DNA of 64,000 bases from Ancylostoma caninum. Lineage: Eukaryota > Nematoda > Chromadorea > Rhabditida > Ancylostomatidae. A program made the position numbers and the translations under genes. The DNA lies in assembly GCA_037903475.1 (NCBI GenBank), contig JBAJFG010000297.1, forward strand, positions 682,001 through 746,000, read 5' to 3'. A model generated the notes under the pieces. The model made no database searches and was not told the DNA's origin. It saw only the letters and a program-made list of their open reading frames with translations. Below are positions 43,200 to 54,900 of the stretch, one piece after another (positions within the stretch are counted from its first letter, which is position 1; each line of letters begins with the position of its first letter).

Positions 43200-44990
43200 C
43201 TCTAGAGCGAATTGTTCACTCCCAGCGTCCTACTAGCGTAACTATTTCTGTCCTTGCTGGTTGAACTTGAGGTTGAGCAACTTCCATTGCCCAGACGCTG
43301 ACGAGGTGGTCGGAGCATGCTGGAAGCTGAAAAAAGAGTAGTGAAATTGTGGTCGTGCAAAAAAGAAAGACGAAATAGTTGTACCTCCCACTGCAAAAGT
43401 AACCACCATGAGCGTGCAAACATGAGACTCCAGGCTTGCACCCGTTTGGGCAAGTGCAATGTACTTGAAACGCACAGACTCCGCAACGCCCGCAATGAGA
43501 ATTCATTCAAAGACCATGGATTCAATTGAATGCAGGTGCATGACAAGCTATTTCTTACCTCATCGCTGCAATCGCACTGACCAGCAATGGTTACCTGATA
43601 TGCTACACCGTTCCCTGATTTTAAAAGAATCCTCCAGCATTTCTCCTGCTCTTGCGTGATAGCAGCCTCAATCAAACCATCGAATTTGAATGAAAAGTAA
43701 GCGCATATGGTTGAAATGTTCACCTGAATATCTTCGTAATGAGTCAGCGCGCGCTTGTGACGTTTTATGTTTTCCTTTTACCGAACTGACATATCTGATC
43801 CGCCTCGAGCACACTGGAACGAAAGATATAAACCCTTAACGAGGACGTATTAGTCAAAATGCTTCCGTACTGCTGATATGAGCTGCAAGTCCCGATCGTG
43901 AGAGTGCTTAAGCAACGTGTACACTATACTTGCAACCGAACCGAATAATTATTCGGTTATTCGAATAAATTATTCGAATCGAATCATTCGAATATTCGAA
44001 TATTCGAAATTTTCGTTTTTCGAATATATTCGAAATTCGAATATTCGAGAAAGTCAATTTTCGAATATATTCGATTATTCGAATATTCGAAATCTTGCCA
44101 AAAATGTGCAAGTATAGCGTAAACCACTACATGTACATACACCACTGAGTCGAGCCGGTTGTTCTGCCTGCTATGTAGAAGATTATGCTTGAGTTTGTTG
44201 TGCCAGGACTCGGCATGATTAGACGTATTGAAAAAAAGCGTCTTTTCGGTAGCACAAGGCCCATTCGCGCAGATGTCGTGAGTAGGTCCCCTCCACATAC
44301 TGCAATACTTACCATAAATCACTTAATTCAAAACAGAACTTACGTGAAGGATGGCGCACATCAAGCATCTTCGTTGCTGAAATGCACACTAACCAGCTCA
44401 TGTAGGCTGAAAAACTGCTCTCAAATTTCGTTTCATCCGTCTCGAGAATAGGGGAGTGGAAAAGGCGACCTCCAGTGGAAATGTGGCATTCCTGTAAGTG
44501 CAAATTACGAATAACAATGCGAACAGTTTCACAAGTAAATTTACCTCCAGAAACTCCTTGTATTTCCTTTGCAATGATTGGTCAGTGTGAAAGAGGCAAA
44601 GGACCTTGGCCGCCTTGCTCATAGGAAATGCTGCCTTGAAGGCATTGTAGAACACGTATGTATCGTCTGTCATGACGTACCTAGAGTTAAGATCGCGAAC
44701 GCACTTCTAGAAAATTTACCAGCACAAAGTTTGCCTTTGTAGCAAAATCTATGAACTAAAGAACCCATGTTTCAAACCATACCCTCACCAATTCAAAAAG
44801 AATTTGCTCCTCTGCGGTACTCATGCGAAACAACAGCAAGTGTGTGCAGAGAAAACCGTTCCCTCCATCGTCACGTCCCTCCATCGTCACATCAGAGGGT
44901 GGCAAGTCGGAAGGAGTTCCTGCTCACATCAAAGGTGTCATCGAAAACGAGCCCGCATTAGCCATGGCGTGTTAAGTACGTCTTCCCAAT
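43200..44990 (-). pseudogene. MULE (Mutator-like) transposase relic with SWIM zinc finger
   Basis: On the minus strand: FRMSTAEEQILFEL near 44830; DDTYVFYNAFKAAFP (44673-44398 ORF), then FHTDQSLQRKYKEF; NTSNHAESWHNKLKHNLL (44322 ORF); then, after a MITE insertion, LLKHSHDRDLQ and KSGNGVAYQVTIAGQCDC; finally CGRCGVCAFQVHCTCPNGCKPGVSCLHAHGG-type sequence, a SWIM-like C..C.C..C.H pattern. The pieces match the order of MULE transposases (core, N-H-E-S-W box, SWIM). Intron-like GT..AG junctions near 43560 and 43380 may exist. Frames are broken and the MITE interrupts it. Confidence 0.55.
43921..44120. mobile_element. 200-bp TTCGAA-rich hairpin MITE inside the MULE relic
   Basis: Ends ACACTATACTTGCA (43921) and TGCAAGTATAGCGT (44107-44120) are inverted repeats with one mismatch. 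The interior is a near-palindromic chain of ATTCGAATATTCGAA. It separates the HAESWHNKL box from the next MULE piece. Confidence 0.7.
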
Positions 44991-45059
44991 TGTAGTGGTG
45001 AAAGCTGAAATAATGGTGGTTGAAGGAAACGAAAACGCGTCCCCATACCGGTGTTTTTT

Positions 45060-45361
45060 TTTCTCATTTTTGTGCGCGTTTTTTGCTCTAGTCTACCGGA
45101 AATCTTCTTCTGGTCATTTTTTACTATGATATTTTTGTTCTAGTCAAAAACTACATCATTTTATAGTCATCTAAGGCGCGCCTCTGGTTTTTCTCCTGTT
45201 TTTGCGTGCGTCCTTTGCTCTAGTCTATCGGAAATCTTCTTCTAGCTGTGATATTTTTGTTCTATTCAAAAACTGCACCACTTTCTAGTCACCTAGGCGC
45301 GCCCTTGGTTTTTCTCCTGTTTTTGTGTGCGTCCTTTGCTCTAGTTTATCGGAAATCTTCA
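45060..45361. repeat. ~121-132-bp tandem repeat, about 2.5 units
   Basis: The string GCTCTAGT.TA.CGGAAATCTTC starts at about 45085, 45217 and 45338. Each is preceded by TTTTCTC.TGTTTTTG.G.GCGT and the first two are followed by GATATTTTTGTTCTA. It ends exactly where a LINE RT fragment begins. Confidence 0.7.
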
Positions 45362-45812
45362 CAGTGGGGACAAAACACCTCCCTGTGGCACCCTACCAGA
45401 GACACTCCCGCAAGAAGAAAAATAGGAATTAACCTTCACTTGAAATGTTCTATTAGTGAGCTAGTCGGAGAGCCACTTGCATACCGTTGGGTGAAATTTA
45501 AGCTTAGAAACCTTATGAAGTAGCAGCCTGTGACGGATCCGATCGAATGCTTTAGAAAAATCGAAATACATAATGTCACAAGATTTTTTGTCATCCATGT
45601 AAGCACTCCAATCAGTAAGACATTCCAGCAAATTTGTTTCAACCGATTTATTCCGAACAAACCCATGTTGATTATGTGGTAAAATTTGATTTTTCTCCAA
45701 ATGAGCCAGCAAGTGAGCTTTCATTCGAAAACTGCACAAGAATGATGTGATACTAACTGGCCTGTAATTATCGACCTCAGTTGCTGGTTCCTTTTTCAGT
45801 AGCGGAGTAATG
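45362..45812 (-). mobile_element. CR1-type LINE RT fragment
   Basis: Minus-strand frame 45739-45461 and neighbours read LKKEPATEVDNYRPVSIT, NQHGFVRNKSVETNLLECL, IMYFDFSKAFDRIRH (motif A) and GRVPQGGVLSPL (motif B region), where it stops abruptly at 45362. Truncated at both ends. It is a different lineage from the 32791 copy, judging by the sequence. Confidence 0.65.
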
Positions 45813-46022
45813 TGTCGGGATGCAGCCCACGCATCCTCTTTTTATCTTCAACTCCCCGCCTCTCCGAAGCATGTGCAACGCCGTAGGCGGGTCCGAAAGA
45901 AAGAGAGAGCGAGAGAGAGAGAGAGAGAAGAGCTGGCTCCCTCCAGGATGGTCGCACCCATCCTTCCCCTACCCACTTTCTTATAACCATTATTGTAATC
46001 CTTTATATATAATAAATCTTAC
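45813..46022. repeat. Possible solo LTR with (GA)n microsatellite
   Basis: Starts TGTCGGGATGCAGCCC, contains (GA)n at about 45898-45928, then AATAAATCTTACA near the end, a poly(A)-signal-like string. TG..CA ends and size suit a solo LTR, but no clear target duplication was seen. Confidence 0.3.
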
Positions 46023-46915
46023 AAAATCAGCTATGTATACAGTAAAACTCCCCGACTATTCAGGTTCACCCTGTGATCCTGACATAGAAGTCCCGGGGAG
46101 ATCTTCAAAACTTTTGAATATTCTATTTTAAAATGATCTATTTCTCTTAAAAAAATATTAACGAAGCTGGTTTCAAAAAAGCCTTTGGCCCCAAAATTTC
46201 ACAGAAACTGGAAATAATACCTCCAATTTTTCCCACAATTCATGCCAAACTCTTCCTCCCATGAATCCGGATCAAACGATGTGAGTGTTTTTTATATATG
46301 GAAATTAACTAACCCGCGTGCTGTGTGTGTGCATCATGTAAGCATTTAACCCTGCAGAACTCTGCAAGAGCTTTGTTTTTAGAGAAATAACCTATAATAA
46401 AATTGATAATTCTTCATAAAATAGTAAGAATATGAAAAAAGAGTCCTGGCGACGAGTGCCAGCTTATTTTCACGTTATAATGGAAATATCTGAAATAATT
46501 AAGCAAATTAACGGCAAGTCCTCATTACCCTTAAGACTTTCCTCATTTTTGCTGAAAACTTGTAATTTTTCTTTCTTTCTCCTGGTACAGAGGCTTTGTA
46601 CTCATAGTTCGCTAGCTAGCCTTGTTTGCGTGCATGCAACAGCTAAATGGACACAGGTGGGAATAACTGACGGTACGATATTGAATGAAAATTCGTGACA
46701 CGCTCCGAATTTTCCGTTTTTGAGATTTCTTTGGTATTTTCCACAGCCTAAATGTAATGCAAATCCACAGTATAGTGGATTACGCAATAAAATAATAAAT
46801 CTTTCCTAGCTTTGATGGAAAAAGTTTTCTTTCCTCTTTTCAAAACAGGCATTGGAGTCAGTGCGCGCGCACAACTACTTTCTGGCCAACCTTTGATCAA
46901 AGTGATTGTGTCCGA
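46023..46915. other. No gene recognised
   Basis: AT-rich sequence with short ORFs only (46432-46698 plus). No repeats noted. Confidence 0.3.
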
Positions 46916-46917
46916 AT

Positions 46918-48240
46918 GGAAGCAGTGAGCGCGCTTCCAGACAGCTTAATCGCTTTTTTTAAACTCGAGAAATACGAGCTCAAAATAATTCTCTCTGGAT
47001 TTTCGCAAGGAAACAGTTGCCCGTGGGTTTCGCCCTCAGGCAATATCACAGCCATTAATTTTGTAGGCGAGACAAATTGCTCCGCCAACGCTTGCGAAAC
47101 TTGCGCAATAGGCGGACACCTGCGCGGCGTCACTGGCTAATTGCCACGCACATTTACAAATTACCCATGCTTTTCTTTGCGAAACAAATTACGCACTATT
47201 TTGCTCTTCTGAGTGAACTTACGAATGACACCAAACGAATCATTTGTTTTCGTTTCAAGGAGGATAAAGAAAGAAATTTCCGAAGCATACCCTGGTCCAG
47301 AGCTAGAAGACAAACGTAAATTTCTTCAAACAATGATATTTACCAATGGTCTATCAACTCAAATCAAAGAAAGGTTGAGAATTCTTGGACCACTACCGAG
47401 TGACTACAACAAATTGCTCCACGATGCAGAACGAATGTGGAATCTAACCGGAACTGATTCTTCATTATCAGATAATCTGGTTCTTTTGGAAAAAGTCGAT
47501 AAAATTCTCGACAAGATAGAACCGCATAAACCACAAGTTCACATGATAAGTCGACCTAATTTCTCACGTAATCCATACCCTCGCAACCTTCAGCATGCAG
47601 ACAGGAATTTCAATACAAATTCCTCCCATAATTATTTTAACAAAAATCAAACTAGCAATGATTTCCACTCAAGAAACAAGAGTGTTTAGTTTATGCCAAA
47701 CACAAGGGTGCATTTAATCGGAACCAAAGAAGTCCTCCCCGTCCGCGTTCTAATTTATGATCTAGAACACCGCCCTATAGGAATAGATCTAGAATGCCAC
47801 CACATAGGGGTAGACAAAGTAATTTCAACCATCCCAGATCAAAACGAAATGTGAACTCTATAAGAGCAAACTTCTCTACAGGAATTATGGGACATTCAAA
47901 CTCTCTTTTCCTCTTTGCAATTTTTTGCATTCTTTTTCAATGTTCCTCCTCCTTTTCGATGAAATACCAGCTCTGTGCAGCAGGAAAATTGGATTGGCCC
48001 GTTGCATATCCGGAAACTGTTTCTTGTTCTAGTAACATAAATTCTTCAAATATTTTGATAACAACCGCCTCTGTTTTCGTAGAAAGAACAGAACCAATTC
48101 TTTACAGGCTTTTCACTGTTTCAACAAAACACGGAGAATTTGTGCATCATCATATCTACATATTTCCTTTTCCGCAAACAGTGACGAAGAATTTATGCCA
48201 CCAATAGAACCATCCCTCAGCCGTTTTATCAGCGAAACTA
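46918..48240 (+). pseudogene. LTR-retroelement relic: gag followed directly by an envelope-like start
   Basis: Frames around 47150-47689 read ALLSELTNDTKRII, FTNGLSTQIKERLRILGPLP and DAERMWNLTG, a capsid-like gag, followed by a basic Arg/Pro-rich region to about 47840. With no RT or integrase between, the 47794-48207 frame then shows a hydrophobic signal-like segment (LFLFAIFCILFQCSSSFS) and a Cys-containing, secreted-looking stretch (CAAGKLDWPVAYPETVSC). A frame further on adds EEFMPPIEPSLSRF. Envelope-like ORFs are known in some nematode LTR elements. The gag has a frameshift near 47215 and a stop at 47687. Missing pol suggests deletion or copying of a spliced RNA. Confidence 0.4.
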
Positions 48241-48369
48241 AAAAGTTCATGGGAATACCTTTACAAACACTTTCACTTAACGTTTATGGTTCTGAGAACG
48301 ATATTCACTATTCCTACCCCTGATCTTTGGAGAAAAATGTGTGTATACAACAAACGTATACGTAGAAAA

Positions 48370-49350
48370 AGCTAATATGCTAAAATTCGAGAGATGCGCG
48401 GGGACATGTTTCAAAAGTTGTATGAGAATAATGTTGAGCACCCACGAAATCCTGACTGTTGGGCCACTCGTTCCACTGATAATAGGTCTAACATTGTAAT
48501 CAAGCGGGTCATTCGAGGAAAGGCCAGCAATGGGGGGGGGGGTTATGAGTCTTAATAAGGGTATAGAGGACAGGGCAGATGGGTAGTTCATTTCAAAGGC
48601 GTGCTATGGTACATTTGGTCAATCCTACGGATTTTGCTGTTTCCGTCCAAACCTTATTTAGCCGGCGGTACTGTTTCTGAAACTGAAGCAAAAGAGGGCG
48701 CATACATTTTATCATCTTCCAGGTGGTATTTGGTAATTGCCATGTCCAGTTCGCGTGATATTACAACAAATTCTCCCCCTTTATCGCTTGTAGAAATTTT
48801 TATCTTTCCCGTTGCGCAAAGATCATGTATTTCGCGGAGTCCACGGTGCTGTGCAATGGAAATATTTGTAAGGGGTCGTTTTTTTTTTTGAAAAATGTGT
48901 TAAAATCGGAAACAGCGATGTAGCAAATACACTGAACTTGGTGTCTACCGAGGAGTTTGGTTCTTGTGGCTTGAAAGCTAAACTCGGAAATGGGGTCGCA
49001 GGTAGAGTTAGTGCACCACATTGAGGTTGATGTTGTACCCGTGCTCCTTCTTTTGCTTTGCATCGCAGACGGTCATGAACAAGCTGGAGGTTACGCACGA
49101 TCTTGTTGGAGACTCCCGGTCCAACAGAATGAGTTGGTGCAAAACTAGGACCGAGATTCAAAGCTGAAAGAGCGTCATTCGAGATGGATATGTCGCCAAA
49201 AATAGATACTCGGTATGAGTATGGCACATGGTAGGAGACAGTGCTGTTATCATTGCGGTCGCCAATATTAAGGGTCGTACTAGCCAGTCTCTGTGATTTT
49301 CGGTTCTGTCCTGGATCTACCAACTTCCTGAAAAAGAAACAAGTTTGCAA
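48370..49350 (-). pseudogene. Third Penelope-like element: pre-RT region and RT fingers
   Basis: On the minus strand from 49350: ISISNDALSALNLGPSFAPT and NLQLVHDRLRCKAKEGAR (the pre-RT segment of PLE proteins), then after a frame change DKGGEF, ELDMAITKYHL, YRRLNKVWTETAK and, in the 48591-48277 frame, YNVRPIISGTSGPTVRISW and LKHVPAHLSN (RT finger motifs). It stops before motif A. Sequence differs clearly from copies 1 and 2, so it is another PLE lineage. Confidence 0.65.
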
Positions 49351-49570
49351 TCGTGCGTACGATCACATCTGCGATGCACCCGGATGTGTTATTCGTCCGA
49401 ATGGCAGGACTGGTGGTTGTATGATGCCAGGGGTAATTTATCTCATCACCTGTCAATCTTGCGGGGACGAATACGTGGGAGAAACGGGCCGCCCCTCTGC
49501 ATTCGAATAAAAGAACATCTAGATGGGCTCAACAGATCAAGACCTTCCACTCCACTGGGAGCTCATCGCA
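49335..49570 (+). pseudogene. GIY-YIG domain of the third PLE lineage, inverted
   Basis: Reads CDAPGCVIRPNGRTGGCMM then VIYLITCQSCGDEYVGETGR and, after a frame change, IRIKEHLDGL. GIY-YIG hallmarks (VIYLI, YVGET, R) are intact, with a Cys cluster before them as in PLE proteins. It runs opposite to the adjoining PLE RT piece, giving a head-to-head arrangement, and is joined at about 49570 to the Helitron helicase. Confidence 0.65.
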
Positions 49571-50915
49571 TATTGCACAACAGGTACAGCTGCAACACTG
49601 CTTCATGGTCGTACTGCACATAGTACATTTTCAATACCTGTCAAAAGACTATCTGCAGCATCTGTTGCTAATGTTGACGCATCCTCGTCGCTGGGTGTTA
49701 CTTTACGCGATGTTGACGTCTTCATTTGGGATGAAACCTCAGTGCAAAGTCGATTCGCAGTGGAGTGTGTAGAGAGATTGCTCAGAGATATGGCAAGGCC
49801 CGAGAACTCATCACAACTTTTTGGAGGAGTCACAATAGTGTTCGGTGGAGATTGGTGTCAACTCCTTCCCGTAGTTCCATGTGGATCGAAACAGGACATC
49901 ATCAGCGAAATCTTGAAGAATAGCATTCTGTGGAAACATCTGAAGAACCACATCCTCGATCAAAATATGCGTCTTAAACAAGGTGAAGAAGATCATGCAG
50001 AATGGTTGAGAAAAGTTGGAGAAGGAAGGAACTTCCTAAGTGACGGACTTCACGTCGAAATACCGGCTAGCATGTGTATGCCAAATGAACAGCACATTAT
50101 TGATTGGCTGTGTACTCCAGATGTAGTGAACAATGCAAAAAAATAGGGTGAAATAGCTCCGCTGACAGTCCGTAATTGCGATGCAAATGAGCTAAATGAG
50201 CTGGTACTCAAGAAGTTACCAGGATATGTCATCGATCTCGTTGGCGTTGATACACCAGTAAGAGAGCAGGACGGCGTCAACGCCATGCCTTGTGATGACG
50301 AAGAATTCCTTCATCAGTTCACGCCCGCACGCATGCCTAACTACAAGCTAACTTTGCAAAAAGGTGCAGTTATAATGCTACTGCGAAATATTGACGTGTC
50401 TGCAGGACTATGCAATGGTACTAGATTAGAAGTTCTCTCGATAATGTGTGAAAATCGCTTGCTGCATTGCCGAGACTTGCTTAACGGTAAAACAACATTC
50501 ATTACAAGAATGCCTCTGGATTACGAAGATGAGGCCAGCGGAATCGCTTTCCGGCGTTTTCAATTCCCCGTGAAATTATCCTCTTCCATGACTGTCAACA
50601 AAAGTCAAGGCCAGACTTTCGAAAAAGTCGGGATCATTTTACGCAGTCCATCGTTTGCGCATGGTAGCACATACAGGGTGTTTTTCCGGGAGTAAAATCG
50701 GTGCAATTGCGGACCCAGTACAAAGGCTACGTGCGAATTGCTGGAACCTCCGCTCTAACGTGGTCTTTCGACTGAGAATTTGATCTACTGGAATGGATCA
50801 GATCGCGCGCGATGTTTATTCCCGAAAAAACACACTGTACGTGGCTCTTTCCAGGTGTAGATCAAGAGAAAATATTAGGGTAACCGCGAAATGGGGTTTG
50901 CACTGCCCAGTATTC
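49571..50915 (+). pseudogene. Helitron PIF1-like helicase C-terminal half
   Basis: In one frame from 49571: CTTGTAATLLHGRTAHSTF, FIWDETSVQSR (Walker B), VFGGDWCQLLPVVP, then an in-frame TAG at 50144-50146, QKGAVIMLLRNIDVSAGLCNGTRL, FPVKLSSSMTVNKSQGQTFEKV and, after a MITE at 50674-50837, YVALSRCRSRENIRV. These are the later SF1 helicase motifs of Helitron Rep-helicase proteins. The Walker A and Rep (HUH) parts are missing. Helitrons spread by rolling-circle copying; this is a 5'-truncated relic. Confidence 0.75.
50674..50837. mobile_element. 164-bp MITE precisely inserted in the Helitron helicase
   Basis: Ends CAGGGTGTTTTTCCGGGAGT and, at the right, ATTCCCGAAAAAACACACTG are imperfect inverted repeats of about 25 bp. 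TA lies at 50672-50673 and 50838-50839. Without the insert and one TA, the helicase frame runs straight from HGST into YVALSRC. Confidence 0.8.
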
Positions 50916-51961
50916 TAAAGATCCGTAATATTGTGTAGGAAGAAATTTTAACCTAACACAAAATAAATCGAAAATCGAAATATGAAGGTGAGGCTTAACT
51001 ATCAAATGTTTTTCCTTAATACACTAACCAAGACACCTTGTGATTTCAGGTGAGAAGTCGAGCGAGGAAAGTAACAAGCGAAAAGACTGAAGAACTGGGA
51101 CATCTAACCTTCAGATTTTTTAACGTTTTCCTATGTCTGACCAGAGTTGTGTGCTTTCAAAATAAATTAGTTAAAATAGCGCCTGTGGTTTCAAAACAAA
51201 AAATGGAACGGAAACGACGATCCTTCACATGTCTTCCTCAGTTTTGTCGCGTTCCTCTCAAAATCTTACGCTCTCTTCGGTGTGTGAGTTTCTCTGCCTC
51301 ACTACGAAGGCAGAGACGCAGACATATTTGTGACAGTTATCAGTTTTGGAAAATTAGGTGAATTTTTGCTTCTGAGGCGTAGTTTTCTCAATGATTGGCG
51401 TGACTATGTCGTAATTCCCTAATCTTTCGAAAGCTCATTGATACCCCTGTGTTTTAACGTCATCTGTTCGTAATAATTGAAATCGTGAATTATTTCTGGA
51501 AAGTAACGCATTTCCTCTACATTTCATTCGTTTTTTTTTCCACTTAATCCGGAGGAATCTGATAAGACTCTTCATGTGAGGACTCTAGACTTCTGACACA
51601 TGATTTTTATGTAGACGTGAGATTGTGGATGTTGCCTTTACATCCTCATATTCAGATGTTTACTGAATTCCTTTTTTTTACTTCTACTTTCTTTGCTTTT
51701 ATTCTTCCGTTGATTCAGTATGAGCGAAACGAATAAGAGCTATCTATTACATTTCAAAGACAATGAATTCGTTTTTGCGACCAAGCATATCTTTCACCCA
51801 AGAATCACTCATTTCCATTCGCTGAAACACACCCTCTGAAACTTACATTGCTATCGTTAATGCTATGGCTGGGTACGTTGCTATGGTTCTTTTGCGTATG
51901 TAAAGTGTACCCTTTCCTTCACTATGTTCTAATTTTTTAGACATGTTTGCTTTTAGAAAAC
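50916..51961. other. No confident gene upstream of the STEEP1 homologue
   Basis: A TTTCAG acceptor-like site ends at 51050 and the following 51050-51361 ORF is basic but unrecognised. The DNA from about 51360 is AT-rich and looks like promoter/intergenic sequence. No element ends were seen. Confidence 0.3.
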
Positions 51962-51988
51962 ATGGCACTCAATGTTTTGCGGAATGAG
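51962..51988 (+). CDS. STEEP1 homologue, tentative first coding exon
   Basis: ATG GCA CTC ... AAT GAG, nine codons, then a GTGTGC donor, phase 0, which joins in frame to the next exon. It follows TTTTAG at 51951-51956, a plausible trans- or cis-splice acceptor. The human N terminus (about 12 residues before the acidic DREEY region) is of similar length, but identity is too low to be sure. Confidence 0.35.
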
Positions 51989-54900
51989 GTGTGCAAGAAA
52001 TTTCGCATGTTGAAGACGATAAGAATTTAAGATTTTTCGAAATCTATCCATTTATTAGATAAGTTCCATGTTTTTAAATATAGAGCTATTTCAGGGAGAG
52101 TCAAGATTGGTCGATATTGACGATCGCGAGGAATATTTTGTGAAGCCGTTATACACATACTACTGTAATTGTGGTCAAGTTAGTTTTGCTCAACAATACT
52201 TTATCCCTTTACCTTTCTTCTACTTTTGATTTCATGCTCTTTTTTTCAAATCTTTCGTCTTCAGTCTCTCCATTTTCGTTTTAAACTTTGAAAGATCCGC
52301 TTGCGTTGTTAAACTGCGGTGCTACGGACAATAATATTGCAAATGCGCCAACTTTGCTCTTCAGAAAAAGTTGTTACGGATTAGAGAAAGAAGAAATAAT
52401 GTTAGTAACGTCTTAAAGGCAGCACCCACGAAAAACTTTGTCACACAGATTTTAGAGCGATCTTGGGTTTCTGACTATGTGGAGCACGAATATTGTGGTC
52501 AATTTTGTCAAAACTCATATTAAAATGGTTTTTGGATACTACCAATTTGCTGCATTATAGCAATTCGGCCGAGTTACGCTGGTGGAGTAGATCAAGGAAG
52601 TCGATGACGCTGCCTTTATTGTCAACGAATTTCTTGGCGGAACTAGATAATCGACTAATTTTCCAGCTTTCCTGGAGGAGAAAAAGCGCAAACAAAAGGG
52701 AAATAGAATGTTCACCACAGAGGCATGCCTTGGGAAAAGAAACAAAAGTTATGATTAAGTGTAAAGAGCTAACGAACAGAAATTCATATCATAACTGAAA
52801 ATTTGAAAGTTCTGAGAGAAAAGAAGCGATCTTACGGTCTAACAACAATTGAAAGAGCGTAGGTGGGGGAATCAGATCATCACAATGTTGTTACGTTCAC
52901 GTTACGTTTTCCCGGCTTTCTCCCAGTGGTGGAAAGTGACACAAACAAGGAAGCTTTATTAAGGAAACCCTAAACAAAACACAGGGGAACGAAAGAAAAG
53001 AGAAACAAAGTGATACGGAGTGTGATTTCGAGGGGGACGCGTGAAAAGGCAACTCACGACTTGCGTTGGTCTCCGATCCAGCTGCGTGCGAGGAGGGGTG
53101 TCGTTCCTGGTTTACTCGCGTCCGTGCTGCGGCCAGCCGACTTCGAGATCTGGCTGAATTCCCTTTTCCTCGGCCTGCTCGCCTCTTAGCACTTCCGGCT
53201 CGGCGCGTAAAACTTCCATTGGTTCAAGGATTCCCGCTCAGCCCCTATTGGTGGTGGCAGGCTGCCCGCGCGCTCGAGTTTTTCTGATTTGTGACCTTTG
53301 ACCCGACGTCGTGATCGCCTTTTCTTAGTTACATGCCCCTCCCTTATTAAGTCGCTTACACTGCGACTTAGTGACGACGGGGTCTTCCCCGTCGACTCAT
53401 CGCAATTGGATGGTCTCGTGTGGACACTCTTCTGCTGTCGTACTGAGTCTGAACTGGGTTTAGGCTGCGGGAAGCGCTACCGTGATATGCGCCATTGTGA
53501 TTGTGGGATGCTGGGCGACGGTGGGCACGGTCGTGGCGTTCATGCTCGCGTCTGCTTCCATAACTTCTATGGCGAATCCACTGCTCGTATGGCATGCGAT
53601 ACAGTTCTTCATACTGTTGCTGATTCTCATGCGAGCGTGGCGTCTAGTTTCTACCGCTGCGGCCTGCCTTGCATTGAGCGCGTGGTTGTCGATAGCTGGA
53701 CCTGTGGTATGGCTGCCTGAGGAGCCTATCGAAGTGGAAGTATCTCGAGTAGAATGAAACTGATGCGTTTATGAACGCGCGTGCTGCGGCGCCGGAGTAT
53801 GCCTTATCTAGTGGTGACGTCTCGTTCCCGAGTACGTTCCAAGGATATTCCTTGTTATTCTCCACGGCTCGCGTTGGTAGAAGGTTTTTGATTTTCATCG
53901 TCAGATCCGGGAACAAGTATTGGATGGTGAGTGCAACAAAATGCATCTGATCGATGCAGCGCTCCCAGTCCGCTCGGTTTCTCGGGCTAGCACAGAGGAT
54001 TACTTCAGCTCCGTTTGCAATAGCCGATAAAATGAACTCCCAAACCGGTAACCACCTAGATATTGGTGCGTAATGCGTTGGGGAGAAGAATACCACGGCT
54101 GAATAAACATCTTGGAGCCTGTCCATGTCGAAGCTTTCAGGGCTGGCGATCACCCTCGCCACCTGTGAACCGTACGTGAGGTTGTTCGTGTGCATCTCGA
54201 AGCCGGGAGGGAGTAATAGGAGGGTTTTTGGCGCTGGGATGCTCCTTATAAGGTCTTCTTTCCATGTGTTTCTGAAGGCTATTGGAAAAGCCCTAGTGAA
54301 AACAGAGGCGATTCTAATCACGTCCCTTGCCTTACGATGAGGGTGCACATTTGAGGTCATTGCTTCTGTTGCCAAACTTGTGGCCCAGTGGCGGCAGTGG
54401 TATCGGAAGAAAACCAGTGCGTATGCCAAGGAGTAGGAGTTGAACGTCTCGTATTTTGGATCTAAGAGTTGTGCAAGTTTCCTATAGCACGAGCTAAATC
54501 ATATACAGAGGTAAAAGTGAGCTCCGGAATAGGTGGATCACGAATGAGTTTCGAGAAGGGAACTTCTATCGGGCACTTGATTTGTTGATCGCCATGTTGG
54601 TAATGGCCGGGACACTTGAAGTCGATGGTTCCAGGGCAGTCCGCTGCAGATCGTTGCGAGCTGAAAGCAAAATTATTGAAAAATGCGGAAATTCTAAGGC
54701 ATTTACCCTGTGTTTGCGAGCCATTGCCTTCAGGTCGTGTTCTGCGGCGCCCGCGTTTGCCACGCTGTGTATTTGTTTGCAGGGGGGTGTTCCCTATTTC
54801 CTTTGGCAATTTTAAAAGGTGGTCAAACTGGACTCTTACTGGATCCTTGTTTTCCCCGATGAGCGTTACTAAAGCTGAATTATCGCTTGCTTCCAGTACG

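Noticed and set aside
53644..54429. Calling the Gypsy extra ORF an envelope gene
   Set aside because: The position fits, but no signal peptide, membrane segment or Cys-rich ectodomain is visible.
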